Position numbers and translations under genes: made by a program. From Chryseobacterium tructae (GTDB lineage Bacteria; Bacteroidota; Bacteroidia; Flavobacteriales; Weeksellaceae): 64,000 bases of DNA. Location of the stretch: the NCBI RefSeq assembly GCF_030409875.1, contig NZ_JAUFQR010000001.1, positions 2,480,001-2,544,000 of the forward strand. Direction: 5' to 3'. Within the stretch, counting starts at the first letter, position 1. Each line of letters opens with the position of its first letter. Shown here one piece after another: positions 48,225 to 58,591 of this stretch. The notes under the pieces were generated by a model. The model was not told the DNA's origin, ran no database searches, and saw only the letters and a list, made by a program, of their open reading frames with translations.

Positions 48225-50462
48225 TTGAAAAAACTAGTTTTACCGTTAAGCCTTATGGTTCCTGTTCTGCTTTTCTCTCAACAGAGGAAAAAAGACACAT
48301 CAACGACTAAAGTAACCGATATAGAGGAAGTTGTCTTCCAGAAAAAAATAATTGGAAAGACCAGTGACATTACCAATGTTAAAATTTCTGCAAAAGAAGC
48401 TAAAGCCGTAGCTTCTATCAGTGGTGGAATTGAAGGATTGATTAAAACATTACCTTCCGTAAACTCCAACACTGAACTTTCTTCCCAATATATGGTGCGT
48501 GGTGGAAACTATGACGAAAACCTTATCTATATCAATGATATTGAGATTTATAGACCTTTCCTGATCAGGAATTCTCAACAGGAAGGGATGAGTATCATCA
48601 ATCCGGATATGGTATCGGCCGTGAACTTCTCAGCAGGAGGATTTGAAGCAAAATATGGTGATAAAATGTCTTCTGCTTTAAATATTTATTACCGTGAACC
48701 TGAAAAATTTGAGGTTTCTGGGGAAGCTAGCTTAATTGGTGGTCGATTAACAACCGGTTTAGCTTCAAAAAATAAAAAATTTACCGCATTATTTTCAGGA
48801 AGATACAGAAATACCAATCTTGTTCTGAATACGTTAAAGGAAGATACCGATTTTAATCCTACTTATTGGGACTTTCAGTCTTATCTGAATTATCACGTTA
48901 ATGATAAATTTTCCATGTCGTTCATAGGATATTATTCTAAGAATGATTACGAAATGATTCCTAAAGCGAAAAGTGTAACTTTCGGAAGCCTTCAGCAGCC
49001 TATTACCGTAAATATAGGATATGGTGGTAAAGAAAATGACCAGTATAAAAATATGATGGGTACATTTTCCATGAACTATAAGCCTGCAGACAAATGGAAA
49101 CTTACATTAGATGCTTTTGCTTATCAGAACAGGGAAAGAGAATATTATACCATTCGCTCAGAATATGATCTGCAGACATTTGATCCGATAACCAAAGAGC
49201 CTGTTTCCAGTTATGATGTTGGGGGACAGACGGAACATGCCAGAAACGATTTGTTTGTAAGAACCTATGGAACACAGTTTAGAGCTAAGTTTTCGCCTAA
49301 TATAAATACAGATATTGAGGTTGGGTTCAAATATGAAAAAGAAAACCTTAAAGATCTTACCAACGAATGGAAATTGGTAGATTCTGCAGGATACAGCCTT
49401 CCAAGACCGGAAGTTATTGACCCGAGAACAGGAACTACAACAGGAGATCTTAGAATGTTCTATCATATTGCCGGAAATAATAATATAGAGCCCACAAGAT
49501 TATCAGCTTATGCTCAGTATTCTCAGAAATTCTATTGGGGAGCCAGCAAGGTATTTTTGAATGCCGGAGTAAGAGTATCTAACTGGAGTTTCAATAAAGA
49601 AACAATATTCTCACCAAGAGTCCAGTTTGCTATAAAACCGGATTGGGATACAGATATGTTGTTTAAACTTTCCGGAGGAATCTATTATCAGTCACCTTTT
49701 TACAAGGAGATTAAAGATCTTGATGGAAACTTCAACTCTAATATTAAGTCACAGCGATCTATCCAGGCAATCCTTGCTAATGATTACGAATTCTATATGT
49801 ATGACAGGCCGTTTAAATTGACAACGGAGCTTTATTACAAGAAAATGGATAACCTGATTCCATATTATATGGATAATGTGAGAATCCGTTATTCAGGAGA
49901 GAATAATGCAAAAGGATATGCATACGGAATTGATACCAGATTATTCGGTGAATTTGTTCCCGGAGTAGATTCTTGGTTATCTGCAAGTTATGCAAGAGTG
50001 TATGAAAATATTGATGGAAAAGGAGATATTCCAAGGCCAACAGATCAGAGATTTAGGGTTGCCTTGTTTTATCAGGATTATATGCCGCAGTTTCCATCCA
50101 TGAGGGTAAATCTTACATTGGTGTATGCAATGGGATTACCAACAGGATCTCCAGTAATGTTTGATAATGGAAAGCCGGATTTCAATTCAGCATATAGCTA
50201 TCAGCAAACATTACCTGCTTATAAAAGAGTAGATATTGGATTGACAAAAGTATTTATTGACCCGAAGGATAAGAATAAGAGATCCGGTTTTTGGGGGAAT
50301 TTCCAGGAATTATCTTTAGGAGTTCAGGTTTTCAACGCATTTAATATTAATAATACAGTAGCTAATCAATGGATCACAGATTACAATACAAACTATATGT
50401 ATCCGGTTCCGGTACGTCTTACAGGACGTTTCTTCAATGTGAAGTTAGAGTTCAAACTGTAA
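48225..50462 (+). CDS. TonB-dependent outer-membrane receptor
   Basis: A 745-residue outer-membrane receptor with no CarboxypepD-reg-like domain at the N-terminus. The plug domain is clear: TDIEEVVFQKKIIGKT (TonB-box region), KAVASISGGIEGLIKTLPSVN, QYMVRGGNYDENLIYINDIEI, MVSAVNFSAGGFEAKYGDKMSS. The rest is a beta-barrel rich in aromatic strands ending in RFFNVKLEFKL, the C-terminal strand with terminal hydrophobic residues. The start is TTG at 48225 with signal LVLPLSLMVPVLLFSQ. No SusD partner is adjacent, so it may take up a siderophore, metal complex or vitamin. Confidence 0.92.
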   Translation: MKKLVLPLSLMVPVLLFSQQRKKDTSTTKVTDIEEVVFQKKIIGKTSDITNVKISAKEAKAVASISGGIEGLIKTLPSVNSNTELSSQYMVRGGNYDENLIYINDIEIYRPFLIRNSQQEGMSIINPDMVSAVNFSAGGFEAKYGDKMSSALNIYYREPEKFEVSGEASLIGGRLTTGLASKNKKFTALFSGRYRNTNLVLNTLKEDTDFNPTYWDFQSYLNYHVNDKFSMSFIGYYSKNDYEMIPKAKSVTFGSLQQPITVNIGYGGKENDQYKNMMGTFSMNYKPADKWKLTLDAFAYQNREREYYTIRSEYDLQTFDPITKEPVSSYDVGGQTEHARNDLFVRTYGTQFRAKFSPNINTDIEVGFKYEKENLKDLTNEWKLVDSAGYSLPRPEVIDPRTGTTTGDLRMFYHIAGNNNIEPTRLSAYAQYSQKFYWGASKVFLNAGVRVSNWSFNKETIFSPRVQFAIKPDWDTDMLFKLSGGIYYQSPFYKEIKDLDGNFNSNIKSQRSIQAILANDYEFYMYDRPFKLTTELYYKKMDNLIPYYMDNVRIRYSGENNAKGYAYGIDTRLFGEFVPGVDSWLSASYARVYENIDGKGDIPRPTDQRFRVALFYQDYMPQFPSMRVNLTLVYAMGLPTGSPVMFDNGKPDFNSAYSYQQTLPAYKRVDIGLTKVFIDPKDKNKRSGFWGNFQELSLGVQVFNAFNINNTVANQWITDYNTNYMYPVPVRLTGRFFNVKLEFKL

Positions 50463-50600
50463 AATCTACTTAATTCGCATCATTTGCGAGAGTACATAAA
50501 TTATAAAAAATCCTTTGAATTATTTTCGGAGGATTTTTTATTTACCTGAATTTTATAACAAGATTACAGAATTTTATAACAACAGTTTCCCGGATATTTC

Positions 50601-50608
50601 TACCTTTG
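50601..50608 (+). promoter_or_regulatory. -7 promoter element of the copper module
   Basis: TACCTTTG (TAnnTTTG) at 50601-50608, 9 bases before the ATG at 50617; no -33 TTTG at proper distance. If used, the mRNA would be nearly leaderless. Confidence 0.4.
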
Positions 50609-50616
50609 TCTCACCA

Positions 50617-50997
50617 ATGAAAAAGATTCTAGCCATACTATTCTCTATTTTCTACTTCGGATTCTCTTCCGGAGCAGCTTTTAGCGTTCATTATTGTATG
50701 CAGGAATTTGTTTCTGTAAGTCAGAAAGTTGATGATATTTGTGGTAAATGTGGTGTTAAAGACAAAAAAGGATGCTGCAAGACCGAAATAAAAGTTGTAA
50801 AAGTTGATGATTCTCAAAAATCTGATTTGCTTAATGTTGACTTTTTAGGTCAGATTGCGGAAATTCCTGTGAAACATCAGTTTGCTTTTGTAGACAAGTC
50901 TTTTTCGGCAACCAAGTTTACCCAAATTCAAATCAATGCACCACCGGAGTACAAGCCGGTATCTATCTATATCAATCATTGTAATTTTAGAATTTAG
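50617..50997 (+). CDS. small exported Cys/His protein of a copper module
   Basis: A 126-residue exported protein, start MKKILAILFSIFYFGFSSGAAF. The mature N-terminus is metal-ligand-rich: HYCMQEF, then CGKCGVKDKKGCCKTE, with HYC, CxxC and CC groups. I recognise this as a Bacteroidota family often found next to heavy-metal genes. DUF3347 and a multicopper oxidase follow in the same direction, so binding or buffering of copper in the periplasm is likely. The N-terminal extension of the open frame to 50515 is upstream of the -7 element and unlikely. Confidence 0.7.
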   Translation: MKKILAILFSIFYFGFSSGAAFSVHYCMQEFVSVSQKVDDICGKCGVKDKKGCCKTEIKVVKVDDSQKSDLLNVDFLGQIAEIPVKHQFAFVDKSFSATKFTQIQINAPPEYKPVSIYINHCNFRI

Positions 50998-51112
50998 AAT
51001 TTGTCAGTCGTTTTCGAGGTTAGGATAACATCGAAGAAATGACACGTCTTGACGCATTACCTGTGCGTTACCCTTATTCTTTATTAAAAAATTAATTCTA
51101 AAATTTAAAACA

Positions 51113-51586
51113 ATGAAAAAGTATATCATTACAGCAGCCCTATCTTTATTTTCAATTATTTCACTTTCAGCACAGTCTAAAAAAGACGTTCAGGTTTCAA
51201 AGCTTTATCAGAACTATATCGCGATCAAATCAGCTTTAGCTTCAGATGATGCAGACAAAACCTCAAAAGCGGCTACGGAATTCATTAAAACAGCTTCTAC
51301 TATAGACTATAAGCTCGTCTCTGAAGGAAATCTGAATATTCTTAGAAAAGATGCTTCTGTGATTTCCGAAGCAAGAACTGTTGCCGCTCAAAGAGAAACA
51401 TTCTTCAATCTTTCAGATAATATGATTGCCCTTACAAAGCAATTCAAACTTTCCGAAAAACCGGTGTATGTACAATATTGTCCAATGGCTGACGGAAGTT
51501 GGTTAAGTGATGAGAAACAGATCATGAATCCCTATTACGGAAAATCTATGCTTTCATGCGGAAGTGTAAAGTCAGAAATTAAATAA
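51113..51586 (+). CDS. DUF3347 exported protein
   Basis: A 157-residue exported protein (signal ending LSAQ) of the DUF3347 family. The last 40 residues hold the signature YVQYCPMADGSWLSDEKQI and NPYYGKSMLSCGSV, with two Cys and one Met that look like a copper site. DUF3347 also occurs fused to CusB-type efflux adaptors. It stands between the Cys/His protein and the multicopper oxidase, strengthening a copper role. Confidence 0.9.
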   Translation: MKKYIITAALSLFSIISLSAQSKKDVQVSKLYQNYIAIKSALASDDADKTSKAATEFIKTASTIDYKLVSEGNLNILRKDASVISEARTVAAQRETFFNLSDNMIALTKQFKLSEKPVYVQYCPMADGSWLSDEKQIMNPYYGKSMLSCGSVKSEIK

Positions 51587-51676
51587 TTATCGTATTTATC
51601 TTTAAAACAATTGGTTGTATGGTTTAAGTTATTTTTTACTTTAAACTCTACAGCTACAAAAAAAGTTCGGAATATT

Positions 51677-54475
51677 ATGAAAAAACTAATAATGTTTCTG
51701 GTGCTTTTGTTCTCTGTTTTTACGTTCGCACAAACAACGAAGACCTATTATACCTGTCCTATGCATCCCGAAGTGGTCTCTTCAAAACCTGGAGACTGCC
51801 CGAAATGTAAAATGACATTGGTAAAGAAAACGGTTGTGGTACAGCCTAAAGTTGTGGCAAAACCAACAGTAAAACCTATCCCTAAAGCAGAGACGAAAAC
51901 AAAGCTCACAGAAATAAATAAAATAAAGGTTGATGTTAAAAAGCCAAAGAAAGCTGAAGAGGCTAAGAAAATAAATACAGTAAGGAAAGCAGAGCCGGCT
52001 AAAGTTGCTTTAAAAACAATCAATCAACCCCAAGTTTCATCTCCATCAAAACCTAAATCCCAGACTTCAATCACTTATACTTGCCCTATGCATCCTGAAG
52101 TGATTTCAGAAAAGCCAGGAAAGTGTCCTAAATGTGGAATGGAGCTGGTAGAGAAAGAGAAACATCAGCATGCTGTTGTGGAGGAACCAAAAGAAGAAAA
52201 GTCTGTTTTAAAAAGAAATTCTGAGAATGGGAAAATTACTTTTGGAGGAAAAACGGTTCGTTATGATCTGTATGTAAAAGATACTATTGTCAATTTTACA
52301 GGGAAAAATAGAAGAGCCCTTGCCATCAACGGCAAGCTTCAGGCACCTACATTGTATTTTACAGAAGGAGATACTGCAGAAATTTACCTGCACAATATGC
52401 TTAAAGAAAATACAGGACTTCACTGGCATGGAGTTATTTTACCTAATGAACACGATGGAGTTCCTTATCTTACTACAAAACCTGTAACTCCCGGAGAAAC
52501 TCATTTATATAAGTTTAAAGTTTCTCAAAACGGAACCTATTGGTATCATTCACATGAAGCATTGCAGGAACAAATAGGAATGAACGGAATTTTGGTCTTT
52601 AAAAAGCGAGAAGGAGAACCTAGAGCAGAATATAATGCAGAAATCCCAGTATTATTAGGCGACTGGAGTGATGATGATCCTATGCAGATTGCCAGAAGGC
52701 TTCACATGGCCAATACAGATTGGTATGCTGTAAAGAAAAATGCTGTTCAGAGTTATTGGGAAGCGATCAAGTCCGGAAATTTCGGAACAAAAGCTCTGAA
52801 TGAATGGAAGAGGATGGAAGCCATGGATGTGAGTGATGTTTATTATGATAAATTTTTGATCAACGGGGCTCCCAGCTCAGATTATTCTAATTTAAAAGCT
52901 GGAGATAAAGTAAGATTAAGAGTGGCCAACGGAGGTTCTTCTACCTATTTCTGGCTGAATTATGGTGGTGGAAAAATAAAAGTAGTAGGGAATGACGGGA
53001 ATGATGTAGTTCCCGTAGAAGTAGACCGATTGATTGTCGGAGTTTCGGAAACCTATGATATCGAAGTAACCATTCCTGAAAACAAAAGCTTTGAATTTCG
53101 TGCTACTTCTGAAGACAGAATAGGACATGCTTCTCTTTGGCTGGGTTCCGGTGAAGTAGAAGCTCCAAATCTACCGAGACTGATGCTCTTTGAAGGCATG
53201 AAAATGATGAACGGAATGATGGAAATGAGTGGGAATATGAAGCCGATGACCATGACGATGGGAAATCAGATGATGGATATGAATGAAGTGATGTATCCGG
53301 AAATCCCGGAAAGTCAACGAAAAACGACAGCAAAGCATATCAATGAAATGATGGGAGTGAAGACAAAGGAAGAGAAAAAGGATGAAGACCATTCCCAACA
53401 TGCCGGAATGGATATGAAGGAGGAGAAAACCATCAAAAGATTGTCTTACAATATTTTAAAATCCCCTGAAAAAACAATTCTTCCTACAGACAGTATCCGC
53501 AATATGAAGTTTACTTTGGAAGGAAATATGAACCATTATCTGTGGACGCTGGATAATAAAACGGTTACAGAAACAGATAAAATTCTGATCAAAAAAGGAG
53601 AGATCCTGAGAATCAAATTATATAATAACTCCATGATGCGTCACCCAATGCACCTTCACGGGCATGATTTCAGATTGATCAATTCAAAAGGAGAGTATTC
53701 GCCATTGAAAAATGTAGTAGACATCATGCCGATGGAAACGGTTACTATTGAGTTTGCAGCCAATCAGGATGGAGACTGGTTTTTCCACTGTCATATTTTA
53801 TACCATATGATGGCTGGAATGGGAAGAATCTTCAGTTACGAAAATTCAAAACCGAATCCACAGCTTCCTAACAGAAAATTGGCATGGAAAAACTTTCTGC
53901 AGGACAATAAAATGATAAGTTCTATGGCGATGCTGGACGTGGCAAGTAATAAGATACATGCAGAAACGATGACGATGTTTGGGCCAAGATGGGCCAACCT
54001 GAATGAATTTCATACAAACTGGAACTTCGATCATTTTGAAGGAAGTGCAAAAGTGGGAAGATTTCTAGGAAAATTCCAATGGGCTTTACCTTATGCTGGA
54101 GTTAGAGTGCAAAAGAATCATGAGATCATGGAACGCCAGATGGCAGAAGATATGGGAATGGATTTTCATGGTAAGAAAACGTGGTTTGGACAACAGAAAG
54201 CTTCAAAAAGCAGATATGCTTTCATTGTCGGGATGCAATATGTATTACCCATGTTGATTACAGCCGATGCCAGTGTAGACCATAACGGAAAAGTCTTATT
54301 AGAATTAAGTAGGGAAGATATTCCGCTTTCAAGAAGATTGAGAGGAAATTTCAGTGTGAATTCTGACGGCGAGTTTTCAACAGGAGTAAGGTATATCGTT
54401 CAGAAATACCTGTCCATTTCCGGAAATTATGATAATGAGATGGGCTGGGGAGCTGGTATTACCTTAACCTATTAG
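51677..54475 (+). CDS. multicopper oxidase with two heavy-metal-binding domains and a CopB-like C-terminus
   Basis: A 932-residue exported oxidase (signal ending FTFAQ). Two heavy-metal-binding domains: YTCPMHPEV...CPKCKM (residues 25-46) and YTCPMHPEV...CPKCGM (about 134-155), joined by a Lys/Pro-rich linker. Copper-site motifs: LHWHGV (about 249), WYHSH (about 291), HPMHLHGH (about 655) and HCHILYHMMAGM (about 703), which supply type 1, 2 and 3 copper ligands. A Met-rich segment (about 510-540) resembles the copper-binding insert of CueO. The last 150 residues look beta-rich and related to CopB. It likely oxidises Cu(I) and gives copper tolerance. The start at 51677 fits the signal; the frame is open to 51611. 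Confidence 0.92.
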   Translation: MKKLIMFLVLLFSVFTFAQTTKTYYTCPMHPEVVSSKPGDCPKCKMTLVKKTVVVQPKVVAKPTVKPIPKAETKTKLTEINKIKVDVKKPKKAEEAKKINTVRKAEPAKVALKTINQPQVSSPSKPKSQTSITYTCPMHPEVISEKPGKCPKCGMELVEKEKHQHAVVEEPKEEKSVLKRNSENGKITFGGKTVRYDLYVKDTIVNFTGKNRRALAINGKLQAPTLYFTEGDTAEIYLHNMLKENTGLHWHGVILPNEHDGVPYLTTKPVTPGETHLYKFKVSQNGTYWYHSHEALQEQIGMNGILVFKKREGEPRAEYNAEIPVLLGDWSDDDPMQIARRLHMANTDWYAVKKNAVQSYWEAIKSGNFGTKALNEWKRMEAMDVSDVYYDKFLINGAPSSDYSNLKAGDKVRLRVANGGSSTYFWLNYGGGKIKVVGNDGNDVVPVEVDRLIVGVSETYDIEVTIPENKSFEFRATSEDRIGHASLWLGSGEVEAPNLPRLMLFEGMKMMNGMMEMSGNMKPMTMTMGNQMMDMNEVMYPEIPESQRKTTAKHINEMMGVKTKEEKKDEDHSQHAGMDMKEEKTIKRLSYNILKSPEKTILPTDSIRNMKFTLEGNMNHYLWTLDNKTVTETDKILIKKGEILRIKLYNNSMMRHPMHLHGHDFRLINSKGEYSPLKNVVDIMPMETVTIEFAANQDGDWFFHCHILYHMMAGMGRIFSYENSKPNPQLPNRKLAWKNFLQDNKMISSMAMLDVASNKIHAETMTMFGPRWANLNEFHTNWNFDHFEGSAKVGRFLGKFQWALPYAGVRVQKNHEIMERQMAEDMGMDFHGKKTWFGQQKASKSRYAFIVGMQYVLPMLITADASVDHNGKVLLELSREDIPLSRRLRGNFSVNSDGEFSTGVRYIVQKYLSISGNYDNEMGWGAGITLTY

Positions 54476-54477
54476 AT

Positions 54478-54508
54478 AAAAGACCGTCTCAGTGAGGCGG
54501 TCTTTTCT
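54478..54508 (+). terminator. Rho-independent terminator
   Basis: Stem aaaagaccg with ctc / gag and cggtctttt, loop agt; ends the copper module. Confidence 0.85.
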
Positions 54509-54630
54509 ATAGATAATTATCTCTCGCAGATCTTACAGATTTTGCAGATCTCATGATTAATGCTTAATAACTAGGATGTTCGAGGATAAAAGAATTTGAT
54601 AGAGTTATTGTTCATATTATTAAAAAATAT

Positions 54631-54663
54631 AAAAGCCATCTTCATTGAATAGATGGCTTTTAT
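54631..54663 (-). terminator. Rho-independent terminator
   Basis: Stem aaaagccatct / agatggctttt with a nine-base loop, 18 bases after the S9 peptidase stop on the minus strand. Confidence 0.85.
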
Positions 54664-54680
54664 ATTACATTTTATTTCGT

Positions 54681-56714
54681 TTATTTTTTAGATTTAGTTT
54701 CCTTAGCTTTTTCTGTGGGAGTATAGGTCACTTTTGTAATATCCACTGTCATTTCTTTCAGGCGCTTTGCTACATCTTCAGGCATATCTTTCTGATATCT
54801 TCCTCCAATTACTTCAGAAAGGAATTTTTCTGTTTCAGCATACATCGCCATGCTGTTTACAGGCTTTCTGAATCCATGTCCTTCATCATCGGCTAAAATA
54901 TAATTTACTTTTTTACCTTTATCACGAAGAGCAATAACAATCTGATCAGCCTCTGCCTGTTTTACCCTAGGATCATTGGCTCCCTGAATAATCAATAGAG
55001 GTCTGTTAATTTTATTGACACTAAACAATGGGCTTGCTTCACGCATTAACTTTTTACCTTCTTCAGTTTTTGGATCTCCTACCATTCCATACAAAAAGGC
55101 ACGTCCAGATTCCCAATAAGCAGGTACAGAATCCAATAAAGTGAAAAGATTACTTGGGCCTACAATATCCACTCCTGCAGCATATACATCGGGAGTAAAG
55201 GCTAATCCGGCAAGAGTAGCATAGCCACCGTAGCTGCCACCCATAATGACCACTTTATTTTTATCGGCAACTCCATTATCAATCAGGTGCTTTACACCCC
55301 AGGTAATATCATCCTGCATAAGTTTTCCCCATTGCAGATCCCCGCCGTTTTGAAACTTTTTACCATATCCGCCACTCGCTCTGAAGTTTGGCTGTAACAC
55401 AGCATAGCCCCTGTTCGCCAGAAATTGTACGATGGAATTATAGCCCCAATAATCTCTTGGTCCTTTTGGTCCTCCATGAACCAGTACGACTACAGGTACA
55501 TTTTTACCCGAAGATCCTGCCGGTAATGTAAAATAGGCAGGGATTTCAAGGCCGTCACTACTTTTGTAGCTAATTGGAGTCATAGAAGCCAGATACTTTT
55601 CAACTTTCTTTAGTTCTGGTCTTGGAGTATACTGAAAAATTAATTCTTTTGTTTTAGTATCAAAAAAATAAGACTCAGAAACATATTTATCGCCCCAAAC
55701 AGAAATTAAGAATTTCGAATAATCTTTTGTTGAGCTTGAAAAGTCAACCTCCTTGCCTGGAAATTTGCTTTGCAGGAATTTATAATTAGCTTCCCAGGTT
55801 TTATCTTTCCAGTAGTATTCGGTTTTATCGGCTGTATAAGACGTGTAAATAATTTTTCTTGTATTTCGGTCTATAGACAATCCTCCAAAATCTACTTTTC
55901 CCTTAGGGTCACTTTCTATTTTTGTGATTTGTTGAGTTTTGGGATCCATAAGAAATAACGCAGACTTATCCAGATCTCCTTTATTGGTTACCAGATAAAA
56001 CTTTGAATTATCTTCATTCCATCTTGAAATATAAGCTTCTTCTGTTACCAATGTCTCGTAGATAGGAGTCAGTTTTTCACCATCTTTATAAAGAAATTGA
56101 GTTGTTCCTTTATCATCAGTTCTGTTTAAGATCCTGAGTTTTTCATCCCAATCAAAATTGTACCCTGTAATACGATCTTTATTTTCGAAGATCTTTTTCA
56201 ATTCACCGGTAGAAATTTTTAAAGAATAGAGATCATGCCATGCTTTATCTCGATTATTTAATCCAATCATCAACAGATCAGGATCCTTTTTGCTCACCAT
56301 ATAAATTTGGGCAGCCACTTCATTAAGAGGAGTTAGATTTCTTGACTCAGGAACGCCGCTGGCCACTTTAGCCATTGGATCTACAGCGAAAATATTGATA
56401 TTTTCATCTCCGTTTTTATCCTTTACATACAATATATATTTTCCATCTTCAGACCAAAAATATCCATTTAACGGCCTTTTACTGTCTGTTAATGGTTTTG
56501 CTTTTTCAAACGGTTCATCAAATTTTTTCACCCAGATATTCATGATTCCGCCATATTCTTTCAGGAATGAGATCCATTTTCCATCCGGGCTTAGCTGGCC
56601 ACCGGAGATCTCGGGATTTCCAAAAAATAGTTTTCTGTCCAATAATTGAGCCTCTTGTGCCTTAAAGCTTTGAAACCCGATTATCAGGAGGAGTACATAA
56701 AAGATTTTTTTCAT
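54681..56714 (-). CDS. S9 family prolyl oligopeptidase-type peptidase
   Basis: A 677-residue exported serine peptidase (signal ending FKAQ). The N-terminal 380 residues form a beta-propeller ([36 protein letters not shown]). The C-terminal alpha/beta hydrolase holds the triad: Ser near residue 493 in [12 protein letters not shown], Asp in [13 protein letters not shown] and His in [11 protein letters not shown]. It cleaves short peptides, probably dipeptides from the N-terminus, in the periplasm. A C-terminal Lys-rich tail ends the protein. Confidence 0.95.
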   Translation of the reverse strand: MKKIFYVLLLIIGFQSFKAQEAQLLDRKLFFGNPEISGGQLSPDGKWISFLKEYGGIMNIWVKKFDEPFEKAKPLTDSKRPLNGYFWSEDGKYILYVKDKNGDENINIFAVDPMAKVASGVPESRNLTPLNEVAAQIYMVSKKDPDLLMIGLNNRDKAWHDLYSLKISTGELKKIFENKDRITGYNFDWDEKLRILNRTDDKGTTQFLYKDGEKLTPIYETLVTEEAYISRWNEDNSKFYLVTNKGDLDKSALFLMDPKTQQITKIESDPKGKVDFGGLSIDRNTRKIIYTSYTADKTEYYWKDKTWEANYKFLQSKFPGKEVDFSSSTKDYSKFLISVWGDKYVSESYFFDTKTKELIFQYTPRPELKKVEKYLASMTPISYKSSDGLEIPAYFTLPAGSSGKNVPVVVLVHGGPKGPRDYWGYNSIVQFLANRGYAVLQPNFRASGGYGKKFQNGGDLQWGKLMQDDITWGVKHLIDNGVADKNKVVIMGGSYGGYATLAGLAFTPDVYAAGVDIVGPSNLFTLLDSVPAYWESGRAFLYGMVGDPKTEEGKKLMREASPLFSVNKINRPLLIIQGANDPRVKQAEADQIVIALRDKGKKVNYILADDEGHGFRKPVNSMAMYAETEKFLSEVIGGRYQKDMPEDVAKRLKEMTVDITKVTYTPTEKAKETKSKK

Positions 56715-56944
56715 AGTTTTTTGATTTTGATATGGGTTAATTTAATCATTTATTTCCATAGAAAATAAAGATTTTAATTCTTTTTATTTGAAAATGTGAA
56801 GGTTATATTTACATGTTCAATTCAATTCAATCAAACGAAAGCAACCATTTTTACCAAAAAGAAGAATTTTTATCAATAAAAAACACTCATAATGCTTGCT
56901 TATTAACATAGAAATCTTTGCATATTTCCGGCACCTATTAAAAC

Positions 56945-57445
56945 TTATAATGTCAGCATATAACTTTCAGATACTTTCTGAAAACCATATTTACCAAAAA
57001 AATGATGGGCACCGTGATTATCAACACCGCTTTCCAGCATAATAAAACTTACATTCCAGTTTTTGGATTCCTGGATCACCTCTTCTAGAAGCCTGCTTCC
57101 AAGAGATTGTCCTCGTACGGATTGATCCAAAAGCATATCTTCAAGAATAGCATATTTTTTAAATGGGCTGTTGATCACATTGAAAACCAACATTCCGACA
57201 ATTTTTCCTTCTTCATTTTCAGCGATTAAAATATTCAGTTTTGAAGTTCCGTCATAATCATAATCATTCATAAGCTGTTCTGTGAATATTTTTCTAAGAT
57301 CAGGGTTCCAATGCTGGGAATCCAGAGCCCTGCCATACATAATCTCACTGTGAGAGATATAGGAATCTGTTTTATGGGTAATAAAAAAGTCTACGAGTTC
57401 TTCAACACGCGTTTTATCAGTAAGCCATTTCGTAGTATATTTCAT
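56945..57445 (-). CDS. GNAT family N-acetyltransferase
   Basis: A 166-residue cytosolic acetyltransferase. The GNAT fold is seen in LNILIAENEEGKIVGMLVFNV, the acetyl-CoA loop DQSVRGQSLGSRLLEEVI (R/Q-x-x-G-x-G/A pattern) and IMLESGVDNHGAHHFFGKYGFQKVSESY. The substrate is unknown. It starts 8 bases after the lipoprotein gene on the same strand, so the two form an operon. Confidence 0.93.
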   Translation of the reverse strand: MKYTTKWLTDKTRVEELVDFFITHKTDSYISHSEIMYGRALDSQHWNPDLRKIFTEQLMNDYDYDGTSKLNILIAENEEGKIVGMLVFNVINSPFKKYAILEDMLLDQSVRGQSLGSRLLEEVIQESKNWNVSFIMLESGVDNHGAHHFFGKYGFQKVSESYMLTL

Positions 57446-57453
57446 AAAAGGTA

Positions 57454-58032
57454 TTATTTTATATTTTTTAATTCTTCAATCAACTTATTCTGTTTGTTGA
57501 TAAAATGCTCCAGACTATCTGTTTTTAAAGGATGAGCGTTTTGATATTTTTCAATTTCAGGAAGTGTTTTTTTGATTTTGAAAGCCATATAGTAGCTGTA
57601 AATATTTTGGCTATTTTTAGTTATTTTTAAAGATAGTTCTTTTAGTTTTTGTGTTTTTACATTGTATTTATCCGAACTTTCTTTTACCAGATTGATTATG
57701 TTCTTTCTTAAAGCAGAATCATTAATGCTTTTTGCTCCATATTCAGCGTCTGAGTAATATTCATCATTTTTGCGGAGTATATCATTATATAGATCTTTTA
57801 CTTTTCGGCTATCCTCCTGTAACAAGATAATTTTTTTATCTAAATTTTTTAAATTTTCATCGTTTTTAATTTGTTCATAATAAATTGCATCAAGCATATT
57901 TTGTCCTTTAATATATCTTGATGATGAGATTTTGGAGTCTGTATTATCTACTGCATTTTCTATGACCGGTTTGTTTTCTTTGCAGGAAATTACTGTTAAA
58001 GCCAATGCTGCTGCGAAAAGTATTTTTTTCAT
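57454..58032 (-). CDS. hypothetical lipoprotein
   Basis: A 192-residue lipoprotein with lipobox TVISC (Cys17). The rest is helical, Lys/Asp/Asn-rich and probably coiled-coil (NLDKKIILLQEDSRKVKDLYNDILRKND; LKELSLKITKNSQN), with no known domain. It is followed after 8 bases by the GNAT gene. Function unknown. Confidence 0.75.
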   Translation of the reverse strand: MKKILFAAALALTVISCKENKPVIENAVDNTDSKISSSRYIKGQNMLDAIYYEQIKNDENLKNLDKKIILLQEDSRKVKDLYNDILRKNDEYYSDAEYGAKSINDSALRKNIINLVKESSDKYNVKTQKLKELSLKITKNSQNIYSYYMAFKIKKTLPEIEKYQNAHPLKTDSLEHFINKQNKLIEELKNIK

Positions 58033-58085
58033 GTCATTATATTTTGTTGGTTTTATGGTATTAGTTGAAGATCTTGTAGAAATTG

Positions 58086-58526
58086 TTACACATGCTTACC
58101 GACAGAGTGTAAATCAATATTCTTATTCTTTAGATTTAAAATAACCGTCATACTTCCCATATCATCATTTACTTTTACTTCTAGTCTGTCATCCGATATT
58201 GATTGGGAATTCATGGTCAGCCTTTGAGTTCCTGGCAATATAATTTCCGGATTACTATTTAAATGCAAGATAGGCCTGTTGAAGGGGATGATAAAAATTT
58301 CATTCTCTAACAAAATGATGTCGGCTGTTGTGTAGGTAAGGGTAGGATCAATGGTGGTGGGGTTGGCAAAGCTGATTTCGACATTTTTTACCAACTGATG
58401 CTTTCTTCTTTTCATATAATGGAAGAAGTGATTCCGTTTCTGTTTCAGGTACAGGGCAATACCAATACTAATGAGAATAAAAAGTAAGACAGCTCCTGCA
58501 AAAAAAGAAGATAAATCTGAATCCAT
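58086..58526 (-). CDS. hypothetical single-pass membrane protein
   Basis: A 146-residue protein: short acidic N-terminus, one helix (residues 10-28, GAVLLFILISIGIALYL), a basic stop-transfer segment KQKRNHFFHYMKRRKHQ, then about 95 residues of beta-rich cytosolic sequence (ADIILLENEIFIIPFNRPILHL; VKVNDDMGSMTVILNLKN). No family recognised. It lies between rpoD (65 bases) and the lipoprotein gene, all on the minus strand, and a terminator follows rpoD. Confidence 0.7.
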   Translation of the reverse strand: MDSDLSSFFAGAVLLFILISIGIALYLKQKRNHFFHYMKRRKHQLVKNVEISFANPTTIDPTLTYTTADIILLENEIFIIPFNRPILHLNSNPEIILPGTQRLTMNSQSISDDRLEVKVNDDMGSMTVILNLKNKNIDLHSVGKHV

Positions 58527-58545
58527 AAATACAAAAATAAAAAAA

Positions 58546-58567
58546 CGGAGCCTGAAAACAGACTCCG
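58546..58567 (-). terminator. Rho-independent terminator after rpoD
   Basis: Minus-strand stem cggag / ctccg with a 12-base loop, followed on that strand by a T5 run and further T, 24 bases after the rpoD stop. Confidence 0.8.
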
Positions 58568-58591
58568 CTTATAAAATTGTTGGCGCTAAAA

